From contig OU452199.1 in NCBI GenBank assembly GCA_911728435.2, positions 22,330,860 through 22,394,859 of the forward strand: a stretch of 64,000 bases of DNA. Direction: 5' to 3'. The notes beneath the pieces were generated by a model. It was not told the origin of the DNA and did no database searches. It saw only the letters and a program-made list of their open reading frames with translations. Position 1 is the first letter of the stretch. Each line of letters begins with the position of its first letter. The position numbers and the translations under genes are program-made. Shown here one piece after another: positions 1-10,197 of this stretch. Origin of the DNA: Apoderus coryli (Eukaryota > Arthropoda > Insecta > Coleoptera > Attelabidae).

Positions 1-955
1 AACAAAGACATCGGTCGCAAATAAACTTTTTATGGTTATTCTTATTTAGTTGAGAGGATATAAGCCGCAATAAATTCTTAATCCAAACATAATGATAATT
101 AATAGGTTCATTATCTTCATCATTACATTCATCACCTTCATGATTTTTTGATTTGGGAAAATATTTATTTTGTACTATTAATAAATTTACATGTTTCTCC
201 AATTTAGCTTTTGTTAAATGAATAGGTATTGTATTAAAAAAACCATGTGCCGACATTTCTAAACTGACCATGCAAAACAAGCAGAATCTGTGTTTTTAAT
301 GTTAATACAAGCACTTTTATTTGCAATAATTTTAGGTAGTTTAATAAATGAAGTAGCATTAGTTCTTATTGTAAATTTGTTCATATTTACTTCTAAAAAT
401 ATGATTTTATGCAATGACCATCCGCTCAGTTTTTCTTGAAATTCCTCACTTTTATTTAAAATTTTATCTATGCAATTTTCCCTAAACCACGTTTGAAGAT
501 CTGTACTATTGTTAATAAGAGAGTTTTTTTGTGTGAAAATATTTAAAATCTAATACTTCTTCAGTTCTGGTTTGTTTTATGTATTCGCCGCAGAATGTTG
601 TATTAACCTTTAACATTTCGTGTTCTTTTAAAACCTTATTAAGTCTACTTTTAATGGGAAAAAATGCATCTTGCAAAAATTTTAATATAGCTTTATGCTT
701 CAAATTAATAACCACTCCATTTCTAATACGACTGTTAAATGCACATTGCACTTCTTCCCATCTAACTCTATCACTTCTATTTTCTTTCAAACCTGCCCCT
801 CTTTTATTTGATAATAATAAAATGAAGCGTTTAAAATGTTCTATACTATTTTGCAATTGATTTCCAAGACTCAAATTAAATTCTGTTTGACGTATTTGAT
901 GTAATTTTTTAGAAGAATATCTAATAAAAAATTTGGCATGATTTATCCATTTCAA
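1..955 (-). pseudogene. PolB-type mobile-element large protein, broken N-terminal part
   Basis: Read leftwards from 955, the first 147 codons are open to a stop at 512. The similarity then continues in another frame from about 530 to an in-frame TAG at 259-261, and in a third frame to the window edge, where a Cys-x2-Cys pair (CDRCLC) appears. Motifs such as WEEVQCAFNSRIRNG, LQTWFRENC and HYVWIKNL are, from memory, typical of the N-terminal part of large arthropod proteins that carry a family-B DNA polymerase domain and belong to Polinton/adintovirus-like elements. The polymerase domain itself would lie beyond the left edge. Between the CFAWSV motif and the LTKAKLEKHVNLL motif a piece seems to be missing, so there is probably an internal deletion as well as two frameshifts. 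A dead copy; the family assignment is moderately sure. Confidence 0.5.
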
Positions 956-1138
956 TTTTATTTAATCATCTGCATTTAATAATTTTGGTAGCATCATATC
1001 GAACACTTTTTGTTTACTAATAATACATTCCATATTTAATTGTTACTAATGTAGATGTTGATTGTAGTGGTATACTAAAATAAAACCGTTCTAAATTAAC
1101 ATTTTAAATATAAACTTTTACGATGTTTAATTTACCTT

Positions 1139-1441
1139 TTATTGAATTATTTCGAATATTGCCGCTGTATTGGGCATACCCACGTCTTTTTCTCCCTTGT
1201 ACACGAGTTTATACTTCTTCTTTTCGAATTCTTTTATTTTGTTGGCCAAGAGTGGAGTCATGCGTTTGGGTAAAAATACGTAAATCTCATCTTTTAACTC
1301 AAGCAGAACAGTGTCTCCAAATTTTGTGTTCCTTAATGCTGCCTTTTTTATTTGATACGGTCGGTTTATTTCAAGATCGCTTAATTTGCTTGTATCTGGT
1401 AATTCTGCCAAAGCAGTAGCATTTATTGTTTTAAGATCCAT
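1139..1441 (-). CDS. Small conserved protein upstream of the PolB-type gene, unknown function
   Basis: An intact 100-codon ORF starting at the ATG at 1441. It lies on the same strand as the broken PolB-type fragment and about 180 bp upstream of it. It begins MDLKTINATALAELP and has alternating beta-type stretches (TVLLELKDEIYVFLPKR). I recall small proteins of this kind next to PolB-type ORFs in arthropod genomes, which suggests they belong to one element. An OB-like, DNA-binding fold is possible from the beta-rich pattern but is only a guess. The frame is undamaged although the neighbouring large ORF is broken. That could be chance, since it is short, or later retention. No catalytic residues are visible. 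Confidence 0.5.
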   Translation of the reverse strand: MDLKTINATALAELPDTSKLSDLEINRPYQIKKAALRNTKFGDTVLLELKDEIYVFLPKRMTPLLANKIKEFEKKKYKLVYKGEKDVGMPNTAAIFEIIQ

Positions 1442-1643
1442 GATTCTAAAATATTTTTAGAATCATAAATTCTCACATAAATGATTTCAATAAAAAAAAT
1501 AAAAATAAATAAAGAAATAATTAATAAACAAAATACTTACTCAGGTCGATTGATGTGTATCTTTAATAAATTAATCAAGCAAACTACTGTATTTATACGA
1601 TTTTTTACCTCTGGAATTTCTCACGCTCACCATATTCGAATAA

Positions 1644-1866
1644 TATACAGTGTGTCCTGCGGTGATCACACATTAGAATATTTCAGAAACTACTTTAAAT
1701 TGAATTGTCGGATATGAGCTGTCGCATTATCTTGATAGAATATTTGTATTGTAGGACATGATTTGTTATGTATTACAATACAAATATTGAAATGTTTTTA
1801 GAATTCAATTTAAAGTAGTCTCTGAAATATTCTAATGAGTGGTCATCGTAGGGCACACACTGTATG
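1644..1866. mobile_element. Hairpin MITE-like element, about 223 bp
   Basis: The first 60 or so bases (from 1644, ATACAGTGTGTCC...) are matched in reverse complement by the last 60 or so (to 1866, ...GGCACACACTGTATGT), with a few mismatches. The centre (1740-1795) also contains an inner inverted pair around ATTTGTATTGTAG/ATTACAATACAAAT. There is no coding capacity. The whole can fold as one long hairpin, as in non-autonomous DNA transposons. I could not define a convincing target duplication. Confidence 0.6.
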
Positions 1867-1948
1867 TAACACGATGATAAACTAAATAAAAATAATAATA
1901 ATATCTTCCCATGGATTCTATTTTGCTAATATTCCAGAAATTTATTCA

Positions 1949-1969
1949 ACACACACACACACACACACA
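1949..1969. repeat. (CA)n microsatellite
   Basis: About ten uninterrupted AC dinucleotides. The rest of 1867-2150 is AT-rich DNA in which I see nothing else. Confidence 0.9.
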
Positions 1970-2153
1970 ATAAGCTAACCACAAAAAAAATATTTTGAAA
2001 AAGTTGTTTTTGTCTTTACTATAATAATATTTGCGATAACAAGCTATGCTAATTTTTTTATCCTTACTGCTATCATTGTTTCAAACCAATAAATATATTT
2101 TGTTCCCAAGCTAATCAATTTATTTACGTGTATTATTTACTTCGTCAATGTTC

Positions 2154-2160
2154 TATATAA
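2154..2160 (+). promoter_or_regulatory. TATA box candidate (TATATAA)
   Basis: TATATAA lies about 80 bp upstream of the first ATG of the small ORF pair. A transcript starting some 25-30 bp downstream would include both ORFs. A poly(A) signal AATAAA at 3044-3049 follows the second ORF. This fits a short Pol II unit but is sequence pattern only. Confidence 0.35.
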
Positions 2161-2238
2161 ACAAGCAAACCAGCAACTATTTTTATTTAGGTCCTGAAAG
2201 ATAATACTAATACGTGTATAGTGTTAAAAATTTACATA

Positions 2239-2499
2239 ATGTCTAATAGTCAAAATGATTTAAGTGATATTGATCTTCAAGACTTCTCAGAAAGTATGCT
2301 AATAGAAGGTCAGAATAGTGAAATTGACGGTGTAAATAATTCCGTTCTAGACTTGTTAGACATTATCTCTATAAGCGACAGTAATAGCGAAAATGATGAT
2401 GATAATGATAGTGGTTATTTAGAAACATTTCATAGTAATACCCATCAAATGAAATACAGTGTTTTCAGACGATGTAATTTATGTAGTACTTATGAATGA
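2239..2499 (+). CDS. Small acidic protein, unknown (first ORF of an overlapping pair)
   Basis: From the ATG at 2239 the ORF encodes 86 residues (MSNSQNDLSDIDLQ...). It is strongly acidic and Ser/Asn-rich in the middle (SDSNSENDDDNDSG) and ends in a Cys pair (RRCNLCSTYE). I chose this ATG because the frame upstream has no other ATG close by. Its stop codon overlaps the ATG of the next ORF as ATGA, an arrangement seen in compact viral or transposon transcripts that use termination-reinitiation. I do not recognise the family. The acidic stretch could be an interaction or activation segment. There is no signal peptide or membrane segment. Confidence 0.4.
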   Translation: MSNSQNDLSDIDLQDFSESMLIEGQNSEIDGVNNSVLDLLDIISISDSNSENDDDNDSGYLETFHSNTHQMKYSVFRRCNLCSTYE

Positions 2500-2858
2500 T
2501 TATGGATCTTCATAACGAAGGAAACAACTCCTCTTATGTACTGGGTAATTGCAGCTGCGAATTCTGTGCGCTCTTGTTGGAGCTGCAACACTGGGATGAT
2601 AACTGCGGAAGTACAGGTATTAACAAAGATGAATCAGTGGGTAAAACAGAACATAGAATTGGAAGAAGCAATGCTATGGACAAATCAAGAGAAGGAATGG
2701 AAACAAAAAGCAAAGGGAACAATAGAAGAAGAATTAGACAAAATTCAATAAATTTAATTTGTAAGGAGTTTTTATATAAATTTTGCGTTATATGTAGAAA
2801 TCATAAGAGTACTGATTTTTGTAATTATTGCAAGTCTTACACACTAAACTGTAATTAA
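2496..2858 (+). CDS. Small Cys-rich basic protein, unknown (second ORF of the pair)
   Basis: 120 codons from the ATG at 2496, with a second ATG at 2502. It has an N-terminal CSCEFC cluster, a basic middle (KSKGNNRRRIRQNS) and C-terminal Cys pairs (CVIC...CNYCKSYTLNC), so it could bind zinc and nucleic acid. It overlaps the acidic ORF by four bases (ATGA), so the two are probably read from one transcript. I recognise no family. From 2859 to 3250 I see only AT-rich DNA with the AATAAA at 3044. Confidence 0.4.
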   Translation: MIMDLHNEGNNSSYVLGNCSCEFCALLLELQHWDDNCGSTGINKDESVGKTEHRIGRSNAMDKSREGMETKSKGNNRRRIRQNSINLICKEFLYKFCVICRNHKSTDFCNYCKSYTLNCN

Positions 2859-3253
2859 ATTGATTTAAGCACTTTAGTTTCTGCTATTTGTAGATATCCT
2901 GTATATACATGCTACGTATCATCTTATGTTATCAAGATTTATTTAAATCTTTTCATTTGTTTTGGTGGTAAATTTTAACTCTATACGCGTATTACTATTA
3001 TCTTTTTCAAAATTTATTTGTTTAGCAATCTTCTTATATTATCAATAAATTTATGTATGTACTTTAAATTGTTTTATTTGTGGATAGTCAGCACAACGCA
3101 TTTATTTAACTCCTGTAATTTGTTGTATTTGCGGACAGCTGTACAAACATGACTCGTGCCATCTACCGCAAACACACATTATCACTTAATTACCCATATG
3201 TTGTTTTCATGTCACCACACAGATAACCATTTATTTACCTACATTTTTCATTT

Positions 3254-3345
3254 ATTTTCTGCAAGCCTCCATAGCAGCATATCATAGGCGCATGACCTAC
3301 CCAATTATACCTTATGAAACATAGGTTCAAACCCAACACACCACT
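3254..3345 (+). repeat. Degenerate tRNA-like / SINE head
   Basis: GGTTCAAACCC near 3322 matches a Pol III B box. About 50 bases upstream AGCAGCATATCATAGG resembles an A box and D arm, followed by a plausible anticodon-arm segment. It is too degenerate for a functional tRNA and is best read as a tRNA-derived SINE relic. Confidence 0.3.
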
Positions 3346-3367
3346 ACTTTTTTTAACCTTCTTACTT

Positions 3368-3500
3368 CAGGCGCCCCACTCCTGACTCCCAACACCCGAC
3401 GCAGGCGCCCCCCTCCTGACTCCCAACACCCGACACCTGTCACCCGACACAAACACCTTATCGCCATCTGTGCTTGTGACGTCACACCAGGATGACGTCA
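3368..3500. other. GC-rich island: 34-bp tandem repeat and two CRE palindromes
   Basis: Two copies of a 34-bp C-rich unit (CAGGCGCCCC...CACCCGACG, from 3368 and 3402) are followed by a degenerate partial. Two complete TGACGTCA sites lie at 3477-3484 and 3493-3500, 16 bp apart. The composition differs sharply from the AT-rich surroundings. This could be a promoter fragment captured at the edge of the macro-repeat. Confidence 0.5.
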
Positions 3501-3539
3501 TTTCCTGAGGGGGAACCGGCTTTGCTCTTCTACTGTTGG

Positions 3540-3725
3540 CGACCAAATTTCCATTTCCAAATTGATTTCTGTCTCTTGCCTGTAGGTCCATATTTTGAAT
3601 GCTTCAAGTTATTTCGTTTTTTTTCAAGTTACCGCCTAAGCGAGTACTAACTGTTGGCCTCTTGCCCTATCTCAGTAGCCAGCACAGTTTATTTTTATCA
3701 AATATAGTTACAAGTTACAATGCCA
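3540..3725. repeat. Inverted repeat IR-X, left copy
   Basis: Starting CGACCAAATTTCC, this stretch is the reverse complement of 33225-33406 with only a few mismatches and one small indel. The two copies are 30 kb apart and point towards each other. Similarity begins sharply at CGACC, which suggests an element terminus. Confidence 0.75.
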
Positions 3726-4303
3726 CTTATTAAGGTTAACGTTATTTTTACAACTGGCTATCCGCATTTAATTTTAGCAGCAAATGATGACGCGAACTAA
3801 ACATGTCACCTACGATGACAACCATATTATAGGCAGCCAAAATTTTATAAGGTTTTTGATTTTGACAAGTAGATTTATTATTTAAAGTAAGTATTTATCA
3901 GATTATAACAACATTATATAATAAGCAGCATGTACAGGGTGATGCAAAAAAAACATTAATTAGCCGACATTTAACAAATTTTCCAGATGGCAATCGAATA
4001 AATTTTAAATGTTTAGAAATTTGAGTGATTTATTTGAAAATGAAACTATAAGCTCCTAGAAGTTATCTGCGGGGTTAACTCAAAATTGTTTATAATCATT
4101 TTTTAAGATTTTTTTCGAATTTTTTGTTTTATTTTTTTTTTTAATAATTCTTTTTTTTTTTCTTTAGAGTTTCACAGTAGAACCCTCAACGATGCTTTTC
4201 AGGTAACTATGGGCCCCTAGTTAACTATAATAACGAGCGTACAGTCCGTCTTTGTCGAAAATCGTGAAAAAAAGGCCAAAAGTTGCGCGGATTTGGCATC
4301 ATT

Positions 4304-4320
4304 CCACGCCGAAGGCGTGG
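4304..4320 (+). other. HP hairpin, F orientation, variant 1
   Basis: CCACGCC-GAA-GGCGTGG is a perfect 7-bp stem with a 3-base loop. A weaker upstream stem GCCAAA...TTTGGC spans about 4275-4298. It sits between GTCTTTGTCGAAAATCGTG and TCTATATGGAAACTTTATT, blocks also found around the other HP copies. Its outer pairs differ from those copies in a compensatory way. Confidence 0.7.
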
Positions 4321-4849
4321 CAATAGCTTTGTCTATATGGAAACTTTATTTTTTTCTCATGTGAATAGGCTACTTATCAAAGCTGATTGGATACATTAAA
4401 ATTATGTATTTTATTAATTTATTCACCTCTATAAAATGGAAATTTAAGAGTGAAAAGGAGGGAAATACGATTTTCTACGAGGAATATAAAGAAAAAAACA
4501 CTTTAAAGTACTGCTATTACTTTGAAATAAATACCTGTTTTAGTGCTTTGGATGACTACAAAAACAATGTTCAAGTTGACTACAAGCATATTTGTGGGGC
4601 CTCTGTACCTTTTTGGTATCCTGTATCCGCAATTATTGCGTTTTTCGTTCATTTTTATAAATGTACTATACCTTAAATGCGACTGGTATATTACTTAAAA
4701 TTGACATATCTAATTTAGTTCAGCTGTCACTCATAACGTTCTTTTACATTTTTCTAAATAAATATACAATGACACTCTTTAAAAACACATGTTCAATATA
4801 GCGAACAAAATTTAAAAGACACTGATATACGCAGCATCTGTAACATTAA

Positions 4850-5182
4850 TTACAAAATGTGCGAAAATCCACAAAAAATCATAGCGATGACAACGATTTT
4901 TCCCTTCAATATAGAGGCGACACTAACCACGAAACACAGGAAATGAATAATATGTTTATGTTGGCTATGATGCATAACATTTTCACAAATATCCACAAAC
5001 AAACGCATTAAAATTCTTACATCCATTGCAATTGAAAATAATACATACATACATAACCTATAAAATACTGTCATGAACAGTGATGGCTTATCTAATTTTT
5101 TAACAACTGCTTTAATTCCAAATCTAATAATGCCAGAGAGTGATTTTGTAGAATGTGACCCAATATGGCAACAATGGCGCAC
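4850..5182 (-). CDS. Hypothetical ORF conserved between macro-repeat arms
   Basis: 110 codons on the minus strand. The first part (SLSGIIRFGIKAVVKK...YRLCMYVLFSIAMD) also appears on the plus strand at 35286-35516 and 40185-40415, where the frame is shorter, ending after MDERI. It has hydrophobic stretches that could be membrane segments. No family is recognised. The three copies sit in homologous arms, so shared descent alone explains the similarity, and I see no splice sites or promoter. Probably non-coding; listed because it is the longest frame in the arms. Confidence 0.2.
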   Translation of the reverse strand: MRHCCHIGSHSTKSLSGIIRFGIKAVVKKLDKPSLFMTVFYRLCMYVLFSIAMDVRILMRLFVDICENVMHHSQHKHIIHFLCFVVSVASILKGKIVVIAMIFCGFSHIL

Positions 5183-5578
5183 ATCGTTTTCGACTCGACT
5201 TATTTCGTGACCAGTCAGTCAAATTTTGCAAAGAAGAACAATAAACACAAATTATCGAAATGAGTAAACAACATTCGTAAATATTGCATGAAACACTTGC
5301 ACAGTAAGTATTTTAATACAAACACATATATTTTAGGCTTAATCAATTACCTACTACTACAGTCCCACAATGTAATACATTCGTTGTTGTTGCTGTTAGC
5401 TACCTATATTATGATCAAAACAACAAAAATATCTAATTACAGTGAAATCGTACCTTTTGTAAACACAGACATAGGTAGAATACCTAATAAATGTAACTAC
5501 CAAAATACGTAATATTAATAGTGTAAATTAAGTGAAAATAGAAATCCCTACCTAGGTAGCTACATACTTCAAATACTT

Positions 5579-6553
5579 TATTGGAGTTAGAAATGCAGTG
5601 TAAATTTAGTGATCTTGGAAGCAAGTATGGTAGTGAAATTGATGGTAAAGAAACACAAGTTGACGAACCAAATATATCAAATATTATTGAAGAAAGACCA
5701 CAAGAAAAGGTAAAACATTGGATTTGCCAGAATGAAAACGATTTTGAGGCTTTTTCTAGAAACAAAAATATAGAAGAACATGAATATATAAAAAATGTTT
5801 TTTTGAAGCGTTCATGTGATAATGATCTACCATTATTTTCTGGAGATCCAGAGGAATGGCCTCTCTTTTATTCCCAATTTAAGAGAACTTCAGAAACATG
5901 TAAGTTTTCAGATGAAGACAATATTATATGTATTCAAAGATGCCTACGTGGAAAAGCGAGAGATACTGTAAAACCACTTTTACTCGCACCATCAAATCTT
6001 CAGACAATAATTGAAACTTTAGAGTTAACATTTGGACGGCCAGAAATAATAATAAATATGTTAATTGACAAAGCGCGAAGAGTTCAGTCTCCAAAAGATG
6101 GTAAACCAGATTCGATTTTCTAATATAGTAGCTAGTTTGACAGCTACTATGGAAGTATTGGAATGTAAGGGACATTTGTATAATCCACAATTGATAGAAG
6201 AATTAGTCCGAAAATTGCCTTATTTTATGAAAATGGAATGGGGTGCTCATATTTTAAGAAACAAGGATGTTAGTATAAAGATTTTTTCTGAATGGCTTCG
6301 AGAAAAAGCTAAAATATCATGCTTAATTGACTTTCAAGTTGGAAGAAGCGATGATTATAGAAATGTTCAACCATATAAAAGAAAGGAAACAGTGTTATCG
6401 ATAAAAAGTCAAGATCAACTTTCAAGGAAATGTATAATTTGTAAAAAAGAATACCATCCCGTAGAAAACTGCGAAGCTTTTATTAAAAAAAGTATTACTG
6501 ACCGTTGGGAATATGTCAAAAGTATGAAGCTGTGTTTCTGCTGTTTAAAAACA
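5579..6553 (+). pseudogene. gag: Pao gag middle segment, inverted relative to its element
   Basis: Two frames joined by a frameshift near 6110. The first part includes NDLPLFSGDPEEWPLF and CLRGKARDTVKPLL, typical of the BEL/Pao gag domain DUF1759. The second runs IEELVRKLPYFMKMEW and then a zinc-knuckle-like CIICKKEYHPVENC, ending in MKLCFCCLK exactly at the LTR. The last 35 or so bases (AAAGTATGAAGCTG...) are also present in the minus-strand gag at 9785-9830, so this is not a simple cut-and-flip of the missing piece. There is no start codon of its own: the open frame begins at the left junction. Not expected to be functional. Confidence 0.75.
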
Positions 6554-6698
6554 TGTAAATATACTTTTAAGTGGTTTACTTATGGATTAATTATTTAGAA
6601 AACTATTTCTTGAAAATCTTTATTAACTATCAATCTGACGGAAACTTAACAATAATCAATAATAATAATACAATATATGGAATGTTCTAATCATAACA
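6554..6698 (-). repeat. 3' LTR of the Pao-type element
   Basis: 145 bp, nearly identical to 10198-10342, with TG...CA ends (plus strand TGTAAATATAC...CATAACA). On the minus strand a purine run AGGGGTGGAGAAA directly precedes it (about 6699-6712), as expected of a polypurine tract. Confidence 0.85.
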
Positions 6699-6723
6699 TT
6701 TCTCCACCCCTAGTGAAGACTCT

Positions 6724-7113
6724 TCACGTCCATTCTACAAATTTTCGCCGACGATATGTACCCATTGCCGTTTTAACTTCGAAAGCTTTAATGTGATCAT
6801 TAGCGATAAGTAAGTTAGTGAATCTATGCTTAGAGTCTAATATAATGGGATTTTTTCTATCAAAATATTTTTCTTCCCCCGGTGGAATTCTTCCTTTTAG
6901 ACGTATTATTTTTTGGCAATCCATATATGGTGATAATTTATAAATTTTACTTGACTTTTGTGGTAATTTTGAATTTTTCAAAGCCACAACTTGTTGGCTA
7001 TAACAATCTTGCTGAACTTTCTTAAACCAGATAATTTCAGCGTTTTCAATTTCTTCTACCGACAACAAATCTTTATTTTTTTCCTTCAATAAACAATTTT
7101 TTGCAAATCGCAA
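6724..7113 (-). pseudogene. pol: Pao integrase remnant (zinc domain fused to pol C-terminus)
   Basis: 129 codons. The middle contains the HHCC-type zinc-binding region of BEL/Pao integrases (IILDSKHRFTNLLIANDHIK). Immediately after this the sequence jumps to VKTAMGTYRRRK, which resembles the last residues of BEL pol (DUF5641 type), and stops. The DDE catalytic core expected between the two, some hundreds of residues, is absent. The frame is kept across the deletion. The element therefore cannot integrate unaided. A frame break near 7114-7134 separates it from RT-RNase H. Confidence 0.7.
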
Positions 7114-7133
7114 TATCCATGCTGTTGATCGAA

Positions 7134-9158
7134 TTAATTTTTCATACTTCGAAAACTCCCAATATCGGGTAAAAATTCTTCATATTTTTTCATATTATTG
7201 CTATTGATCGTTAATATATTTTCTTTAATTTCCAATTCTTCATATTTTGTGTCGAAATTTAAGTTAGATTTTCTACTTTCGTTTACAAACATATCTAAAT
7301 TTTCTTTTAAAAATGTTGGACATTTGAACCATCGTTCTAGAGAATCGGGAGCTTTGAAGATTCGTGTACCTTCGTCAGCAACATTTTCCTTTGTAGACAA
7401 CCAGTACCATTCATCTTTCTCTGTCAGTTCTAAGATTTCTCCTACACGATGTGCTATAAATATTTTAAAAGTCCTATTTTCAGATTTAATCCAATGAAAA
7501 ACTGTTTTAGAGTCTGTCCAATAAAATTTTTTCGAAATGTGTAAATCTATTTCTGAAGACACGGTTTTCATTAATCGGCTAAGAAGTACTGCAGCTTGTA
7601 ACTCAAGTCTAGGAATAGTCATTGTCCGTAGTGGACTTACCCGAGTTTTCGCCATTACCAAAGATGTTTCGACGTTCGATAAAGTTTTAAATCTTAGGTA
7701 AACTACTGCTGCAAACGCTTTTTCACTGGAATCGCAGAAACCATGCAACTGAATATCTTTTGATTGACCTAATTCATACCCGTAACATCGAGGTATTTCA
7801 AGTTTTGGTACTAAATCTTTCAGACATTTTATCCAAAAAATCCATTTTTCATATAAATTTGTAGGTATTTCATCATCCCATCCAATCTCAGAGCGCCAAA
7901 TTTCTTGTAATATTATTTTCCCTGTTATTAAAATGTTACACAAAAAACCAAGTGGGTCGTAAATTGACATTACTACTCTTAAAACTGCTCTTTTCGTAGG
8001 AATCTTGTTTTCATTTATTATTTTCGGGTTAATTTTGTTCAGTTTGATTGGAAATATAAATTTATCTTCTATTGGAAGCCACTGTATTCCAAGCACTCTT
8101 TCAACGGGTATATTTGTATGTTCTTCAAGATTTTTTACTTTTGAGGATCGAATATTTTCTGGAATTTCCCTTAATACATTTTCTGAATTACAAACAAAAT
8201 TACAAATTTGAAATCCACCCTTCTTATGTACTGAAATAACATCATGTATACATCTCATTGCGTCTTCTTCAGTTAGTTTACTATCGAGATAGTCATCAAC
8301 ATAATGTTTTCTCGTTATTGCTTCAAAAGCCTCAGGATATTCATTTTTACACATTTCAGCATTTTTATTCTTTACGAATTGAGCCAATGAAGGCGAACAC
8401 GTTGCTCCGAAAATCATAGCACTCATTTCATAAATATCGGGCTCCCCAGTTCTCCTTAAACCTCTAAATAGAAATCTCTGTGCTGGCCTATCGTTTTCTC
8501 TAATAAGTACCTGGTGAAACATTTCTTTTATATCTCCAATGAAGGCTATCGGATATCTTCGGAACTTTGAAATTACGCTAACGAGTGCTGTTAGTAGGTC
8601 AGGACCTTGAAGTAATTCACTATTTAATCTTTTTCCGTTACTTTTAGCAGCAGCGTCGAAAACTAATCTCAGTTTATCAGGCTTATTTGGGTTTATCACT
8701 CCAAAATGTGGTAAATACCAAATTTTTGTATTTTCAGCTATTGTTTCTTCTTTATTCAATTTTCGTGCATAACCTTTTCTTAAGTAATCTTCAATTTTCT
8801 CACAATATTTTTCGGCAAAATTTGTGTCTCTATCCATTTTTCTCTCCATACAGTATAATCGACTGAGAGCATTTTTTTTGCTTTCAGGAAATTGTACATT
8901 ATCATTCTTCCACAATAAACCAATTTCAAATCTGTCGTCTAGTCTTCTAATAGTTTCTGTCATGATTTTTTCACTTCTCAATATGTCTTTAGTTTTGTTA
9001 CATTTGTCTGTTGATTTCACACCAAATGATTCAATACTAAAATATTTTCTGACTGATTCATGTAACTGTTGATCTGACACAGAGTCATGAATATCACAAA
9101 TATGATACAAAAATTCAGTATTTGTTTCAGATTGTATCTTTAATTTTCCATGTATTAC
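7134..9158 (-). pseudogene. pol: Pao reverse transcriptase-RNase H
   Basis: A 658-codon open stretch from the ATG at 9110, extending upstream in the same frame to a TAG at 9156-9158. RT motifs in order are RLVFDAAAKS, GDIKEMFHQV with the first catalytic Asp, FGATCSPSLAQF, and YVDDYLDS with the Asp pair. RNase H follows: FCDSSEKAFAAVVYL, PRLELQAAVLL and WTDSKTVFHWI. All catalytic acidic residues I looked for are present. Only the single TAG separates it from gag-protease, in frame, so the original element had a continuous gag-pol. The frame is otherwise well preserved over 2 kb, which suggests a fairly young insertion or mobilisation in trans. Confidence 0.85.
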
Positions 9159-9836
9159 CTATCCTAACGAGGTTTTCGAAAGAACGGGGCCATTTCTGGT
9201 TATTTCTATTACCTTTTTCGGTATTGCTAGCTGGGAATAATCTTGACCAATTAAGATCATCGGCCTTTCTTCATAAAATGAATTCAGCATATTTATTTCG
9301 AAAATACTTGGATACTCTTTCTTGAGATTTTCTACATTCACTGTTTGTTTTGGTAGTTTCATATTCCTCAGTGTCCTAATTTCATTTAAGTTAAACACTT
9401 TGGCATTTTCATAAGAAGCAGATATTTTCAGGCTGACTTTTCGAGAGTTTTTGTCCTCATGTGTAATATCATTAGTCCACTGATAGCAAACCGGTTCATT
9501 TACACCTTTCAATTCTAATTTTTCTGAAAGTTCTTCATCAATTAATGATACAGTTGCACTTTCGTCAAAAAAGGCAAAGGTATTAATTTCAATATTTGTT
9601 GGTCCAAATAATTTAACGGGTAAAATTTTCAATAAAACTTGTGATGCATTTCTATTTAAAAAACATACATTTTCTGTAACTGTAGTTTCAGGAATAGGTT
9701 CCTTTTTATGGTGAAGTAATTCGTGGTGGAGTTGTTGACAATTGTCTATACCGCATCGTTTCTTTTTTCGACAAACTGTCTTTGAATGATTAATTTTTAA
9801 ACAGCAGAAACACAGCTTCATACTTTTCTCTCTCAA
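9159..9836 (-). pseudogene. gag-pro: Pao gag C-terminus and aspartic protease
   Basis: 225 codons. It starts in the zinc knuckle region (MKLCFCCLKINHSKTVC...CQQLHH) and continues into a BEL/Pao protease domain with the active-site region FFDESATVSLIDEEL, followed by MILIGQDY near the C-terminus. The family usually has Asp-Glu/Ser-Gly here, so Ala-Thr after DES is unusual. Ends at the TAG shared with the RT frame. Its N-terminal side is joined out of frame to the gag N-terminus at AGAGAAAAGTATGAAG (about 9820-9835), where a short shared A/G run marks the deletion of the gag middle. Confidence 0.75.
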
Positions 9837-10092
9837 GACGTTGGTTTTCTATTTCAGCTTGTTTTTCTTCTATTATAGCGAGTTTTTTAATTTTCTCTAA
9901 TTGTAATTCCATTAACTGTCTGTTTTTCGATCTATTCGTTGCAATTGATAATACTGATCTCGTGTTTCTTCTTTCAACTGGAGGATTATTATTCAGTTTC
10001 TCATTTTCATCTCCATTTACCTTTGAAGGGGTTTTCTCTTTTACTTGATCAGCAGATCCAATACAATCTGATAATTCGTTTATAGATGACAT
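9790..10092 (-). pseudogene. gag: Pao gag N-terminus
   Basis: About 90 genuine codons from the ATG at 10092 (MSSINELSDCIGSADQ), charged, with a coiled-coil-like end (MELQLEKIKKLAIIEEKQAEIENQRLERE). After this the frame crosses the internal deletion and reads the zinc-knuckle DNA out of frame. The ATG lies about 88 bp downstream of the primer-binding site. Confidence 0.65.
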
Positions 10093-10179
10093 TTTTTGTC
10101 AATTTTTTTTTTTATTTTTCAAAATTATTTATTTACCAATTTTCCAACTTTATAGAACTATTATCCAAATTTTAGTTCT

Positions 10180-10197
10180 GTTTTACTCGAAGGACCA
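10180..10197 (-). promoter_or_regulatory. Primer-binding site (tRNA-Arg type)
   Basis: Directly after the 5' LTR the minus strand reads TGGTCCTTCGAG, matching the tRNA-Arg 3' end used by BEL/Pao elements. It then diverges. The element at 51.6 kb has a longer match. Confidence 0.7.

Larger units (their letters stand above)
3726..5577. repeat. Macro-repeat arm in F orientation (left flank)
   Basis: After IR-X come a fragment of minisatellite (about 3930-4130, ending ...TATCTGCGGGGTTAACTCAAA), a T-rich tract, a degenerate PAL tag (AACCCTCAACGATG near 4190), the HP hairpin at 4304-4320, and then 4400-5500, which is the reverse complement of 36120 to 35160 and of the 41020 to 40060 copy. No gene is evident apart from the short conserved ORF listed separately. 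Confidence 0.7.

Noticed and set aside
3367..3591. 74-codon minus-strand ORF
   Set aside because: Spans the GC-rich tandem repeat and IR-X; no family similarity and no conservation in the right IR-X copy.
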